From Dokdonella sp. (GTDB lineage: Bacteria > Pseudomonadota > Gammaproteobacteria > Xanthomonadales > Rhodanobacteraceae), in NCBI RefSeq assembly GCF_019634845.1, contig NZ_JAHCAQ010000016.1, positions 1-64,000 on the forward strand: DNA of 64,000 nucleotides, read 5' to 3'. The translations under genes and the position numbers were made by a program. Below the pieces are notes generated by a model. That model made no database searches and was not told where the DNA came from. It saw only the letters and a program-made list of their open reading frames with translations. The number at the start of each line of letters is the position of its first letter. Position 1 is the first letter of the stretch. Positions 54,067 through 63,679 of the stretch are shown here, piece after piece.

Positions 54067-55077
54067 TCAGCCGAGGCGTGCCGCGATGGCCCGCGCGAAA
54101 CCCTGCGTGGTGCCACTGCCGCCAAGGTCGGGGGTGAGCGAGTCGGCCGCTTCCAGGGTGGCGCGGATGGCGTCGCGCAGCCGGCCGGCCAGTGCGGCCT
54201 GCTGCAGGTGGTCGAGCATCTGCGCCGCGCCGAGCAGCAGCGCGCACGGATTGGCGATGCCCTTGCCGGCAATGTCAGGGGCCGAGCCATGCACGGCCTC
54301 GAAGATCGCCGCGTCGGCACCGATGTTGGCGCCAGGGGCAAGGCCGAGGCCACCGACCAGGCCTGCGCACAGGTCCGAGATGATGTCGCCGAACAGGTTG
54401 GTGGTGACGATCACGTCGAACTGTTCGGGGCGCATCACGAGCTGCATGCAACAATTGTCGACGATGAGTTCGTTGCACTCGATCGCGGGATATTGCGCCG
54501 CCACCTCACGCGCGACCTTGAGGAACAGCCCCGAGGTCGACTTGAGGATGTTGGCCTTGTGCACCACCGTGACCTTCCTGCGGCCCGTACGCACGGCCAG
54601 ATCGAAGGCGTAACGCACGATGCGCTCGGAACCACGCCGGGTGATCTTCTGGATCAGCGTGGCGGTGGCGCCGTCCTCCGACACCTGCTGGCCTTCACCG
54701 GCATAGGCACCTTCGGTGTTCTCGCGTACGGTGATGAGGTCGACGTTCTGCGCAAACCGCGAGCGCGTGTTCGGAAACGACACCGCCGGCCGCACGTTGG
54801 CGTACAGGTCGAAGCGGCGCCGCAGCGCGACATTGATCGAGCTGAAGCCCTCGCCGACCGGCGTCGTGAGCGGACTCTTGAGCGCCACGCGATGTTGTGC
54901 GATCGCATCGAGCGTGGCTTGCGGCAGCAATTCGCCGGTCTTCTCGTAGGCCGACAGGCCCGCCTCGACGAATTCGTAGCGCAGGCCGGCGCCGAGTGCG
55001 TCGAGCACCTGCAGCGTCGCGTCCATGATTTCGGGGCCAATCCCGTCGCCGCGGATGACCGCGATCGTCGTCGTCAT
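54067..55077 (-). CDS. NAD-dependent isocitrate dehydrogenase-type enzyme
   Basis: A 336-residue beta-decarboxylating dehydrogenase. 'IRGDGIGPEIMDATLQVLDA', 'SSINVALRRRFDLYANVRP', 'DLITVRENTEGAYAGEGQ' and 'TTNLFGDIISDLCAGLVGGL' match NAD-IDH/homoisocitrate-type enzymes; the 'S-x-N-x2-L-R' phosphate-binding helix favours isocitrate over isopropylmalate. It is shorter than E. coli NADP-IDH (416). GGAG lies before the ATG. Not near leu genes, supporting a TCA role. Confidence 0.88.
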   Translation of the reverse strand: MTTTIAVIRGDGIGPEIMDATLQVLDALGAGLRYEFVEAGLSAYEKTGELLPQATLDAIAQHRVALKSPLTTPVGEGFSSINVALRRRFDLYANVRPAVSFPNTRSRFAQNVDLITVRENTEGAYAGEGQQVSEDGATATLIQKITRRGSERIVRYAFDLAVRTGRRKVTVVHKANILKSTSGLFLKVAREVAAQYPAIECNELIVDNCCMQLVMRPEQFDVIVTTNLFGDIISDLCAGLVGGLGLAPGANIGADAAIFEAVHGSAPDIAGKGIANPCALLLGAAQMLDHLQQAALAGRLRDAIRATLEAADSLTPDLGGSGTTQGFARAIAARLG

Positions 55078-55223
55078 GCGGGGAACTCCAGATCGTTGGG
55101 TCGCGCGCGCCCATCGGCTGCGGCGACTGCTGCCGGAACGGACCGTCGACGCGCGCGATTGCGAGAATGAACCGCGGCTGCAGCGGGCTTGCCCGGCACC
55201 GCGCGGTCGCGCATTATCCGCGA

Positions 55224-56357
55224 ATGCAGCATCGCCTTACAACAAACGGCTTCACCAAGTGCCTGTTCATGCTGGCCTGTGCGCTCATGGGCAGCGGTTT
55301 TGCCGCGGCCAGCGGCGCACCCCCGGAAGGCGCAACCGTGCGCGTGCGCGTGGCCAGTCTGTCGTCCGCGCTGCCCATGTCGGCCGATTCGGTGGTATTT
55401 CAACTGGCCGGCAACGCGCCGCTGAACTGCGCACCGAACGTGGCGGGCGCCGCGGTCAGTGGCGAAGTGGTCCAGATCACCACGCATTGGCCCGCCACCG
55501 GCTGCGACGCGGGCCGCAGCACGCGCTATGCGCTCACGGTTGACGCGGCGGCACTGACCGGCGTGGCACTGCCACGCGGTCCGGTGTACGCAGTGAGCGT
55601 GCGCGACGAAGCCGGTGACCTGCTGGCCTTCCGCGCCGTCGACACCGACGCCACGCGCGACGGCCCGCGCCCCGAGACCGGGTTCTGGTGGCCGCAAGCC
55701 GAGGGTTCCGATGCCGGCGCCGCGGCGGGCGGCAGTGGACTCAGCCTCGAGCTGCAGGGACCACAGTTGGCGATCCACCTGTTCGGCTTCGATGGCTCTG
55801 GTGCGCCGACCTGGTACTTCGGCAGCGCCCGCAGTGTCGACCGCGTAGTGACGTCACAGCTGGTTGGCCTGCAGCAGGGCGATTCGCTGTTCGCGCCACT
55901 GGGTCGGCAACCGATCGCGCAGCTCGGGCCGCGCATCGAAATCCAGTTCCTGTCGCCGACCACGGCGCGCGCTTGGCTGGTGCAGAACGAGGATGGTCGC
56001 GATCGCAACGTGCGCGAGCTGACGCTGTCCCGCGACGCATTCGATCCGCGCGAAGCAGGCGCCGCCCGCCTGGCCGGGCGCTGGGTGCTGGTCTCCGACG
56101 GCGAGCTGGCGCCGCGCCAGTTCGACTGGTGGCTGCAGGCCGGGCACAGCGAGGGTCATGCCCAGCTCGTCAATGGTGATGGCACGGCGGTACTCGACTG
56201 CCGCAGCGACGGCAACAACACCACCGTGCTCGCGTGCAGTCTCGGCCTGGACGGCGTGACCGTGGCCGAATTCGACCAGATCGGGTTCGACCGGCTCAGC
56301 GGCCGCGGCCGCGATGGCACGCCGACCCAACTGCTGCGCATCCCCGCGACGCGCTGA
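55224..56357 (+). CDS. Secreted protein with W-W-P beta domains, unknown function
   Basis: A 377-residue exported protein (signal peptide about 1-28, ending AAA-SG). The N-terminal 100 residues are strand-rich. From about 152 a pattern common in secreted Xanthomonadales/Burkholderiales proteins appears: 'TGFWWPQAEGSDAGAAAGGS', 'GLSLELQGPQLAIHLFGFDG', 'SGAPTWYFGSA', then 'LAGRWVLVSDG' and 'FDWWLQAG'. No enzyme motif is seen. It lacks the DGFE-type tail of the other two secreted proteins in the window. Divergent from the isocitrate dehydrogenase gene. Confidence 0.72.
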   Translation: MQHRLTTNGFTKCLFMLACALMGSGFAAASGAPPEGATVRVRVASLSSALPMSADSVVFQLAGNAPLNCAPNVAGAAVSGEVVQITTHWPATGCDAGRSTRYALTVDAAALTGVALPRGPVYAVSVRDEAGDLLAFRAVDTDATRDGPRPETGFWWPQAEGSDAGAAAGGSGLSLELQGPQLAIHLFGFDGSGAPTWYFGSARSVDRVVTSQLVGLQQGDSLFAPLGRQPIAQLGPRIEIQFLSPTTARAWLVQNEDGRDRNVRELTLSRDAFDPREAGAARLAGRWVLVSDGELAPRQFDWWLQAGHSEGHAQLVNGDGTAVLDCRSDGNNTTVLACSLGLDGVTVAEFDQIGFDRLSGRGRDGTPTQLLRIPATR

Positions 56358-56404
56358 TCGGCGCGAATCCGCTCGCGGCGGCGGTCGCCTTTCGATGCCG
56401 CAGT

Positions 56405-56431
56405 GGCGCGCCGCTGACCGGTCGGCGCGCC
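56405..56431. terminator. Perfect 9-bp hairpin at a convergent junction
   Basis: GGCGCGCCG (56405-56413) is inverted at 56423-56431 with a 9-base loop, in the 92-base gap between the secreted-protein stop and the CMD-family stop. No U-tract. Confidence 0.45.
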
Positions 56432-56449
56432 TGGTGCCTGCGCCAGCGG

Positions 56450-56812
56450 TCAGTCGGCCGGGGCTGGCGGCGGCGCGGTGAGCTCATCGAGGAAGTCGAC
56501 CGCACGGCGCAGGTGCGGAATCACGATCGAGCCCCCAACGACGAGACCCACACCGAACACTTCGAAAAACTCGTCCTCGCTCAGGCCCGCCTCGACGCAC
56601 TGCGCCACGTGATAGCTGATGCAGTCGTCGCAGCGCAGCACGAGCGAGGCGACCAGGCCCAGCATCTCCTTGGTCCTGACGTCGAGTGCACCGGACTTGT
56701 AGGTCTGCGTGTCGAGCGCGAAGAACCGCCGCACGACCTGATTGTCGTGATTGAGGATGCGATCGTTCATGCGCTGGCGGAAGGCGCTGAACTGCGCGCT
56801 GCGCCCGCTCAT
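56450..56812 (-). CDS. Carboxymuconolactone decarboxylase-family protein (AhpD-like)
   Basis: A 120-residue all-helical CMD-family protein with the redox motif E49 ... C61-D-D-C64-x3-H68 in 'EMLGLVASLVLRCDDCISYH', as in AhpD-type alkylhydroperoxidases. The ATG at 56812 overlaps the grxC stop by four bases, so it is co-translated with a glutaredoxin, consistent with a thiol-redox role. Confidence 0.88.
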   Translation of the reverse strand: MSGRSAQFSAFRQRMNDRILNHDNQVVRRFFALDTQTYKSGALDVRTKEMLGLVASLVLRCDDCISYHVAQCVEAGLSEDEFFEVFGVGLVVGGSIVIPHLRRAVDFLDELTAPPPAPAD

Positions 56813-57072
56813 GCGCGCGTCCCCAGCAACGCATCGAGCCGCCCGTCGCGATCGGCGGCCACCATGTCGTCGTAGCCGCCCACATGGGTGCCGTCGATGA
56901 AGATCTGCGGCACCGTGCGCCGGCCGGCCGCGCGCTCGAGCATTTCGCTGCGGCGGGTCGGATCCAGATCGATGCGGATTTCCTCGTAGCTGAACCCCTT
57001 GCGCGCCAAGTGCTGCTTGGCGGCGATGCAATATGGGCAGCTGGCGCTGGTGAAGACTTCGATGCGCGGCAT
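56809..57072 (-). CDS. grxC: Glutaredoxin 3
   Basis: An 87-residue dithiol glutaredoxin with active site C12-P-Y-C15 in 'TSASCPYCIAAKQHL' and the glutathione-binding 'RRTVPQIFIDGTHVGGYDD'. Reduces protein disulfides and mixed disulfides with glutathione. First gene of grxC-CMD; GGAG lies before its ATG. Confidence 0.95.
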   Translation of the reverse strand: MPRIEVFTSASCPYCIAAKQHLARKGFSYEEIRIDLDPTRRSEMLERAAGRRTVPQIFIDGTHVGGYDDMVAADRDGRLDALLGTRA

Positions 57073-57212
57073 GGCGGACTCCTGAAGGTGCGCAAGATGC
57101 GGCCTGACGGGCCGGCTTGCAAGCAGCGATGAATCGCCGCTGACCCTTGTGCGCCGAGCCGCGTGGTATGCCGGTGGCGGCGCGAACGGGCGCGCGCTAA
57201 GGTGGTCTGACC

Positions 57213-58958
57213 GTGACCTCGTTCCTTCCCCGTCGCATGCGTCTTCGCTCCCTCGCCATCGCCAGCGCCGCCTGCCTGCTCGCCGCCGCGGCCGGCGCCG
57301 GTGCCGGCGAGCCGGCCGCGGTCAAGCTGCCCGACATCGGCAGCTCCGCCGCCGCCTTGGCAACGCCACAGGAACTGCGCGAGTACGGCGCCGGCATGTT
57401 GCAGGAGATGCGCGCCTACGACATGGTGCTCGACGATCCACTGCTGAGCGACTACATCGGCTCGCTCGGTTATCGCCTGGTGGCGGCCAGCGACCGCGCC
57501 GATTCGGGATTCACGTTCTTCATCGTGCGCGACCAGCAGATCAACGCGTTCGCGGCGCCCGGGGGCTTCGTCGCCGTCAACGCCGGACTCATCAACGTGA
57601 TGGGCAGCGAGGATGAACTCGCCGGCGTGCTCGCCCACGAGATCTCGCACGTGCAGCAGCAGCACATCCTGCGCGCGTTCGAGGACCAGAAGAAGATGTC
57701 GATCCCGATCATGCTGGCGATGGTCGGCGTCATGATCGCAGCCGCCGGCCGCACCGACGACGCCGCGCCGGCTGCGCTGGTCGCCGGTCAGTCGCTCATG
57801 ATCCAGCGCCAGATCAACTTCACGCGCGGTGACGAAGCCGAGGCCGATCGCGTCGGCATTGCGCTGCTGGCGCGCGCCGGTTTCGACCCCAACGCGATGG
57901 CGGGCGCGTTCCAGGAACTGCAGAAGGTCATGCGCGTCAACGGCATCGACATTCCCGAGTTCCTGCTCGACCACCCCGTCGACACCAAGCGGATCGCCGA
58001 AGCGAAGGCGCGCGCCGAGCAACTGGGCTGCCCGCAGCCGGTCGCACTGCGCGGCGCCGTCACGGCACCGGCCGCTGGGCCGCTCGACCTCAGCGTGGCA
58101 CCGACGCCGTCTGCCACCACGGTGCGGGAAGGCGCGGCAGAGGCGAGCGAGGCAGACACGAGCGTGAGCGTCGCCGCCCGCGGCCTTGGCCATGCGCTGC
58201 CGCAGGTCACGGTCACTGCCTGCAGCGCGCGAGGTCCGGCCGCGCAGCGCTATTTCCTGCTCATGCGCGAACGCAACCGGGTGCTGTCGGCACCCGTCAC
58301 GAGCACCGTGCGCGACTATTACGCGCGCAACCTGCACGACTATCCCGCGTTCGACACCGTGTACAACCGCTATGGTCACGCACTGGCGCTGACCCTGACC
58401 CAGCAGGCCGCGCAGGCCGCCACCGAGCTGCGGCCACTGGTCGCGGCCGATCCGGACTCGCTGGTGCTGCAACTGGCGCTCGCCGACGCGCTCAACCAGT
58501 CCGGCGCCGGCAGTCAGAGCATGACCATCTACCAGCGCCTGCACCATGAGTTTCCCGGCAACCGTGCCATCACGCTGGCCTACGCCGATGCCCTGCTCGG
58601 CCGCGCCGACGACAGCCATGCGCGCAACGCACTGGACCTGTTGCGGCCACTGCTGGCACGCAATGGCCAGGATGCGGACCTGCAGCGCGCTTTCGCGCGC
58701 GCCAACCAGCTCGCCGGCGACAAGGTACGCGCGGCCGAGGCCTTCGCCGAAGCGGCGTGGCTGACCGGCCACGCCGAAGACGCGCTCGGCCAGCTCAAGG
58801 CATTGGCCAAGCGCGACGACCTGTCCTACTACGAGCGCAGCCGTGTCGAAGCGCGCATCGCCCAGCTCACGCCCGAAGTGCTCGCCAAGCGCAAGCGTGA
58901 CATGCCGAGCGAGCCCGACTCCAAGGACGACAAGCTGGCCTGCTGCGCCTGGCGCTGA
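57213..58958 (+). CDS. bepA: Periplasmic M48 metalloprotease with TPRs (BepA-like)
   Basis: A 581-residue protein: signal peptide (about 1-32), an M48 protease domain with H142-E-I-S-H146 and the third ligand in 'GDEAEADRVG', then a C-terminal TPR region ('GAGSQSMTIYQRLHHEFPGN', 'VRAAEAFAEAAWLTGHAEDA'). BepA in E. coli degrades stalled outer-membrane proteins and helps LptD assembly. It is longer than E. coli BepA (487) because of a linker near 280-330. The start is a GTG at 57213 with AAGGTGG upstream; ATG 57237 is an alternative. It ends 'LACCAWR', an unusual paired cysteine. Confidence 0.92.
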   Translation: MTSFLPRRMRLRSLAIASAACLLAAAAGAGAGEPAAVKLPDIGSSAAALATPQELREYGAGMLQEMRAYDMVLDDPLLSDYIGSLGYRLVAASDRADSGFTFFIVRDQQINAFAAPGGFVAVNAGLINVMGSEDELAGVLAHEISHVQQQHILRAFEDQKKMSIPIMLAMVGVMIAAAGRTDDAAPAALVAGQSLMIQRQINFTRGDEAEADRVGIALLARAGFDPNAMAGAFQELQKVMRVNGIDIPEFLLDHPVDTKRIAEAKARAEQLGCPQPVALRGAVTAPAAGPLDLSVAPTPSATTVREGAAEASEADTSVSVAARGLGHALPQVTVTACSARGPAAQRYFLLMRERNRVLSAPVTSTVRDYYARNLHDYPAFDTVYNRYGHALALTLTQQAAQAATELRPLVAADPDSLVLQLALADALNQSGAGSQSMTIYQRLHHEFPGNRAITLAYADALLGRADDSHARNALDLLRPLLARNGQDADLQRAFARANQLAGDKVRAAEAFAEAAWLTGHAEDALGQLKALAKRDDLSYYERSRVEARIAQLTPEVLAKRKRDMPSEPDSKDDKLACCAWR

Positions 58959-59015
58959 CCTGCCCTCGTCGCGCGACGCCGCCCCGCGCTGCGAACGTGT
59001 TGCCGGCATGTCATC

Positions 59016-61103
59016 ATGCCGCGCATGACCGCCTCCGCGCCGCCCGACCTCAAGGATCCCGCGCTCTACCTCAATCGTGAACTGGGCCAGCTCGAGTTCA
59101 ACATGCGCGTGCTCGCACAGGCGCTCGATCCGAGGGTCCCGCTGCTCGAGCGCATGCGTTACCTGTGCATCTCCTGTGCGAACCTCGACGAGTTCTTCGA
59201 GGTGCAGGTGGCGCTGCTGCGCGAACATTCCAACCTCGTCGAAATGCGCCCCGGACCCGACGCGATGGCGCCGGCCGAGGTGCTGGCACGCATTCGCGAC
59301 CGCACGCTGACGCTGGTGCAGGCACAGTACGAGTTCTGGAACCACACCCTGCTGCCCGAACTCGCGCGCGAAGGCATCTGTTTTTCCAAGCGCGACGCGT
59401 GGAACGACAAGCAGCGCCGTTGGCTGCAGGGTTACTTCCGCAACGAGATCCTGCCGGTACTGTCGCCGCTGGGGCTCGATCCGGCACACCCGTTCCCGCG
59501 CATCCTCAACAAGAGCCTCAACATCGCGGTGGTGCTCAGCGGCAAGGACGCGTTCGGTCACGAGAGTCATCTGGCGTTGGTGCGGGCGCCGCGTTCGCTG
59601 CCACGACTGATCCGGCTGCCGGCGGAAGTGGCGCAGGTGCCTCACGACTTCGTGTTCCTGTCCAGCGTGCTGCACGAGTTCATGGACGAGCTATTCCCCG
59701 GCATGCAGGTGCGTGGCTCCTACCAGTTCCGCGTCACCCGCAACAGCGAACTGGTGGTGGATGAGGAAGAGGTGCAGAACATCGCAGTGGCGCTGCGTGA
59801 CGAGCTCAAGGGCCGCGGTTATGCGCGCGCGGTGCGTCTGGAGGTGGCCGACAACTGCCCGCGCGCGATCACCCGGATGCTCATGCAGAACTTCGAACTG
59901 GGCGAGGCCGACGTCTATCGCTGCGAGGGCCCGGTCAACGTCAACCGCGTCAACGCCACCTACGACCAGATCGATCGCCCCGACCTCAAGTTCCCGCCGT
60001 TCCAGCCGCGCCTGCTGCCCACCGTGGTCGAGGAAGGCAGCCTGTTCGAGGCGATCGGAGAGCGCGACATCCTGCTGCACCATCCGTTCGATTCCTTCGG
60101 CAGCGTGATCGAACTCGTGCGCCAGGCCAGCGCCGATCCCGACGTGCTCGCGATCAAGCAGACGCTGTATCGCGTCGGCAACGACTCGCCGCTGATCGAC
60201 CACCTGGTCGACGCCGCGCGGCAAGGCAAGGACGTCACCGTGGTGGTCGAGCTGCGCGCGCGCTTCGACGAGGAGGCCAACCTGCGACTGGCCAACCGCC
60301 TGCAGGAGGCCGGCGTGCAGGTCATGTACGGCGTGGTCGGCGTCAAGACCCACGCCAAGATGCTGCTGATCGTGCGCCGCGAGGGCGGCGTGCTGCGCCG
60401 CTACGTGCACCTGTCGACCGGCAACTACCACCAGGTCACCTCGCGCACCTACACCGACCTCGGGCTGATGACGGCCAATCCCGATATCGGCGAGGACACC
60501 CACCTGCTGTTCCTGCAGTTGTCGGGGCTCGGTCCGGTGATCCACCTCAAATGCCTGCTCAACGCGCCGTTCACGCTGCATCAGGGCATGATGGACCGCA
60601 TCGAGCGCGAGGCCGCACATGCGCGCGCGGGGCGACCGGCTCGCATCGTCGCCAAGATGAACGCACTGACCGAGGCGCAGGTCATCCGCAGGCTGTATGG
60701 CGCCTCGCAGGCCGGGGTCGAGATCGACCTCATCGTGCGTGGCGCGTGCGCCCTGCGACCTGGCATCCCCGGCGTGTCCGAGCGCATCCGCGTGCGTTCG
60801 ATCGTCGGTCGCTTCCTCGAGCACAGCCGCGTGTACTGGTTCGGCAACGACGGCGCGCCTGAACTCTACTGCTCGAGCGCCGACTGGATGGAACGCAACC
60901 TGCTGTGGCGCATCGAGACCTGCTTCCCGATCCGCGACCCCGCGCTTGCGCGGCGCGTATACGACGAGGCGCTGGCCAATTACCTGGCCGACAACACGCA
61001 GGCCTGGCTGCTGCAGACCGATGGCAGCTACGTGCGCGCGCACAGCGACGGTGCCCCGCCCCACGGCGCCCAGTCGGCCCTGCTCGACGCCCTGGAACGC
61101 TGA
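59016..61103 (+). CDS. ppk1: Polyphosphate kinase 1
   Basis: A 695-residue enzyme polymerising the gamma phosphate of ATP into polyphosphate. The N-terminal domain starts 'YLNRELGQLEFNMRVLAQAL'. The autophosphorylated histidine is H446 in 'VKTHAKMLLIVRRE', and H603 in 'GRFLEHSRVYWFGND' is the second catalytic histidine (equivalents of E. coli H435 and H592). 'IKQTLYRVGNDSPLIDHLVD' is also conserved. The ppx start is 10 bases downstream, the usual ppk-ppx operon. Confidence 0.97.
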   Translation: MPRMTASAPPDLKDPALYLNRELGQLEFNMRVLAQALDPRVPLLERMRYLCISCANLDEFFEVQVALLREHSNLVEMRPGPDAMAPAEVLARIRDRTLTLVQAQYEFWNHTLLPELAREGICFSKRDAWNDKQRRWLQGYFRNEILPVLSPLGLDPAHPFPRILNKSLNIAVVLSGKDAFGHESHLALVRAPRSLPRLIRLPAEVAQVPHDFVFLSSVLHEFMDELFPGMQVRGSYQFRVTRNSELVVDEEEVQNIAVALRDELKGRGYARAVRLEVADNCPRAITRMLMQNFELGEADVYRCEGPVNVNRVNATYDQIDRPDLKFPPFQPRLLPTVVEEGSLFEAIGERDILLHHPFDSFGSVIELVRQASADPDVLAIKQTLYRVGNDSPLIDHLVDAARQGKDVTVVVELRARFDEEANLRLANRLQEAGVQVMYGVVGVKTHAKMLLIVRREGGVLRRYVHLSTGNYHQVTSRTYTDLGLMTANPDIGEDTHLLFLQLSGLGPVIHLKCLLNAPFTLHQGMMDRIEREAAHARAGRPARIVAKMNALTEAQVIRRLYGASQAGVEIDLIVRGACALRPGIPGVSERIRVRSIVGRFLEHSRVYWFGNDGAPELYCSSADWMERNLLWRIETCFPIRDPALARRVYDEALANYLADNTQAWLLQTDGSYVRAHSDGAPPHGAQSALLDALER

Positions 61104-61113
61104 GCGCGGCGGC

Positions 61114-62691
61114 ATGACGCAGGCATGCGACAATCGCGGCCCATCGGCAGCAGGCAGCATCGTGGCCAACGCAACGGCGAGCGACATCCGCGACGGCGAA
61201 CTGCTCGCGGCCATCGACATCGGCTCCAACAGCTTTCACCTGCTGGTGGCGCGCTACGAACACGGCGGGCTGCGCATCATCGACCGCATGCGCGATGGCG
61301 TTCGGCTGGCGATGGGGCTGCGCGCCAACGGCGGCCTCGATCCCGACTACCGCGAGCGCGCGCTGACCTGCCTCGCGCGCTTTGGCCAGCGCCTGCGCGC
61401 GCTGCCGCACGAGCGCGTGCACGCGGTGGCGACCAATGCGGTGCGCCAGCTCGCCAATCCGCAGGCGTTCCTGCTGCCGGCCGAAACCGCGCTCGGCCAT
61501 CCGATCGACATCGTCAGCGGCCGCGAGGAAGCGCGCCTGATCTACCTCGGCGTGGCTCACGACCTGGCGCAGTCGCAGCAGCGCCGGCTGGTGGTGGACA
61601 TTGGCGGCGGCAGCACCGAATTCATCATCGGCAAGGGCTTCGAGGCGCTGCGCACCGAGAGCGTGCAGGTGGGCTGCATCGCCAGCACGCTGCGCTTCTT
61701 CCCCGACGGCAAGTACACGGCCAAGCGCTGGCGCCAAGCCCAGACCGACATCGCGGTGGAACTGCAGCAGTTTGCCGAGGACTACCGCGCGCTGGGCTGG
61801 GGCGAGGCCATCGGCTCGTCAGGGACGGCCAAGGCGATCGCGAGCGTGGTGCAGGCCAACGGCTGGAGCGAACAGGGCATCAGCGTCGAGTCGCTGGGCC
61901 GCCTGCGTGAAGCGATCCTCGAATGTGGCAGCGTCGAAGCGCTGCGCCTTGCCGGGCTGGCCGAAGACCGTATCGCGATCCTGGCCGGCGGCACCGCGAT
62001 CCTCGAAGCCGTGTTCACGACCTTCGCGCTGACCCAGATGCAGGTCTGCGAGACTGCGATGCGCGAGGGCCTGCTGTACGACCTCGTCGGTCGTGCGCTC
62101 GATGGCGACCCACGGGCCGGCAGCATCGCCACGCTGGCCTCGCGCTATGGCGTCGACCGCGCACAGGCGGCGCGCGTGCAACATGCGGCGCTGGCGCTGT
62201 TCGACCAGGTCGCCGCCGGCTGGCAGCTCGGCCACATCGAGCGCGACGCGCTGGGCTGGGCCGCCGACATCCACGAAATCGGCCTCGCCATCGCGCACAG
62301 CCTGCACCATGTCCACGGTGCCTATATCGTCGCCCATTCCGACCTCGCCGGCTTCACGCGCCAGGGCCAGCAGGCGCTGGCGGCCATCGTGCGTTCGCAC
62401 CGGCGCAAGCCCGATCGCGCCAGCATCGACGCGCTGCCCGCGCGCCTGCGCCTGCCGGTGCGCAAGGTCACCGTGCTGCTGCGCCTGGCAGCCCTGCTCG
62501 AGCGGGCCCGCACACCCGAGCCGCTGCCGCCGCTGCAGCTGAGCGTCGACGATCGCACGGTGCGACTGGAGCTGCCCGAGAGCTGGCTGCAGCAGCATCC
62601 GCTGACGCGCGCCGACCTCGACCAGGAACGCGACCACATCAAGCAGCTCGATTTCAAATTGCAGGTCCGCGCGGTGGACGCGCCGCGCTGA
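61114..62691 (+). CDS. ppx: Exopolyphosphatase
   Basis: A 525-residue Ppx/GppA phosphatase removing terminal phosphate from polyphosphate. The actin-like motifs are 'AAIDIGSNSFHLLVARYE', 'SGREEARLIYLG' (catalytic glutamate) and 'LVVDIGGGSTEFIIGKGFE'; a C-terminal HD-like helical domain follows ('GWAADIHEIGLAIAHSLHHV'). ATG 61114 is used; a GTG at 61162 would give the same N-terminal length as E. coli Ppx and may be the true start. Operon with ppk1. Confidence 0.94.
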   Translation: MTQACDNRGPSAAGSIVANATASDIRDGELLAAIDIGSNSFHLLVARYEHGGLRIIDRMRDGVRLAMGLRANGGLDPDYRERALTCLARFGQRLRALPHERVHAVATNAVRQLANPQAFLLPAETALGHPIDIVSGREEARLIYLGVAHDLAQSQQRRLVVDIGGGSTEFIIGKGFEALRTESVQVGCIASTLRFFPDGKYTAKRWRQAQTDIAVELQQFAEDYRALGWGEAIGSSGTAKAIASVVQANGWSEQGISVESLGRLREAILECGSVEALRLAGLAEDRIAILAGGTAILEAVFTTFALTQMQVCETAMREGLLYDLVGRALDGDPRAGSIATLASRYGVDRAQAARVQHAALALFDQVAAGWQLGHIERDALGWAADIHEIGLAIAHSLHHVHGAYIVAHSDLAGFTRQGQQALAAIVRSHRRKPDRASIDALPARLRLPVRKVTVLLRLAALLERARTPEPLPPLQLSVDDRTVRLELPESWLQQHPLTRADLDQERDHIKQLDFKLQVRAVDAPR

Positions 62692-62740
62692 AGCCCTATC
62701 ATTGGCGGTTCCGTGATCACGTTTCCGTCGGAGGTTTCCC

Positions 62741-63445
62741 GTGTTCAAGCGTTTTCTGCTCGCCCTGGTCCTGAGCCTGCCCGCCGTCGCCCTGGCGCAA
62801 CAGACCCAACCCGCCGCGCAGCCTGCCCCGGCGACCAAACCGGCGACCAAACCGGCAGCCAAACCGGCGGCGGCGCCCAAGGCGGCCAAACCGGCCACGC
62901 CGGCAGCGACGGCGAAGAAGACCGAGCCGGCCGAGACGACCGCCGCAGAGCCGCGGGTGCTGCTCAAGACGAGCCTGGGCGACATCACGCTGGAGCTGTA
63001 TCCCGACAAGGCGCCCAAGTCGGTCGAGAACTTCCTCGCCTACGCCAAGAGCGGCTTCTACGACGGCACCGTGTTCCATCGCGTGATTGCCGGCTTCATG
63101 ATCCAGGGCGGTGGCTTCACCGCGGATCTGCGCCAGAAGAAAACCCGCGCGCCGATCGCGATCGAGTCGAAGAACGGACTGTCCAACCTGCGCGGCTCGC
63201 TGGCGATGGCCCGCACGATGGACCCCAACTCGGCTACCGCACAGTTCTTCATCAACACCGTCGACAATCCGCGTCTGGACTACGCCGGTGACGGCAATCC
63301 CGGCTACGCGGTATTCGGCAAGGTCATCGCCGGCATGGATGTGGTCGACAAGATCCGCGCCGTGCCAACCGGCGCCAAGGCACCGTTCGCCAGTGACGTG
63401 CCGCTCACGCCGGTCGTGATCGAGAAGGTGACGGTGCTGCCCTGA
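62741..63445 (+). CDS. Exported cyclophilin-type peptidyl-prolyl isomerase
   Basis: A 234-residue protein: signal peptide (about 1-19, ALA-QQ), a 50-residue Pro-Ala-Lys-Thr linker, and a cyclophilin domain from about 72 ('[20 protein letters not shown]', '[20 protein letters not shown]', '[13 protein letters not shown]'). The catalytic arginine of 'FHRVI' and 'QFFIN' are intact, so isomerase activity is expected, in the periplasm. The GTG start has CGGAGG upstream. It follows ppx by 49 bases. Confidence 0.93.
   Translation: MFKRFLLALVLSLPAVALAQQTQPAAQPAPATKPATKPAAKPAAAPKAAKPATPAATAKKTEPAETTAAEPRVLLKTSLGDITLELYPDKAPKSVENFLAYAKSGFYDGTVFHRVIAGFMIQGGGFTADLRQKKTRAPIAIESKNGLSNLRGSLAMARTMDPNSATAQFFINTVDNPRLDYAGDGNPGYAVFGKVIAGMDVVDKIRAVPTGAKAPFASDVPLTPVVIEKVTVLP
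62831..62866 (+). repeat. Three 12-base tandem units in the cyclophilin linker
   Basis: GCGACCAAACCG occurs twice in a row and a third time with one change (GCAGCCAAACCG), encoding [12 protein letters not shown]. Such units can change linker length by slippage without changing frame. Confidence 0.7.
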
Positions 63446-63564
63446 CGGTCACGCCACCCGCATGGCGCGCGCGACACGGCGTACCTGCGCGCGCCCTGAC
63501 ACGATCATCGCCGCCGCGGCCAATTGCGCGGCATAACGCGGGCCAGTCGCTACGGACAACGGTC

Positions 63565-63592
63565 ATCCGGCCGGACGGGTGACCGGCCGGAT
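63565..63592. terminator. Perfect 10-bp hairpin between the cyclophilin gene and lpxH
   Basis: ATCCGGCCGG (63565-63574) is inverted at 63583-63592, 8-base loop. A second, 7-bp hairpin follows at 63610-63628. Both lie in the 234-base gap before lpxH and have no U-tract. Confidence 0.4.
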
Positions 63593-63679
63593 CGAGCCAA
63601 CCGGACACCGCCGGCGCCTGCCGCCGGCGCGCGGCGGTCGGCATCTGCGCAAGGTCCAGCGCCATCGAGGAACCGACAC

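Noticed and set aside
56484-59675. 1063-codon open frame on the minus strand
   Set aside because: It runs antisense through bepA and ppk1 and in another frame through grxC. No recognisable domain; composition is that of a GC-driven shadow.
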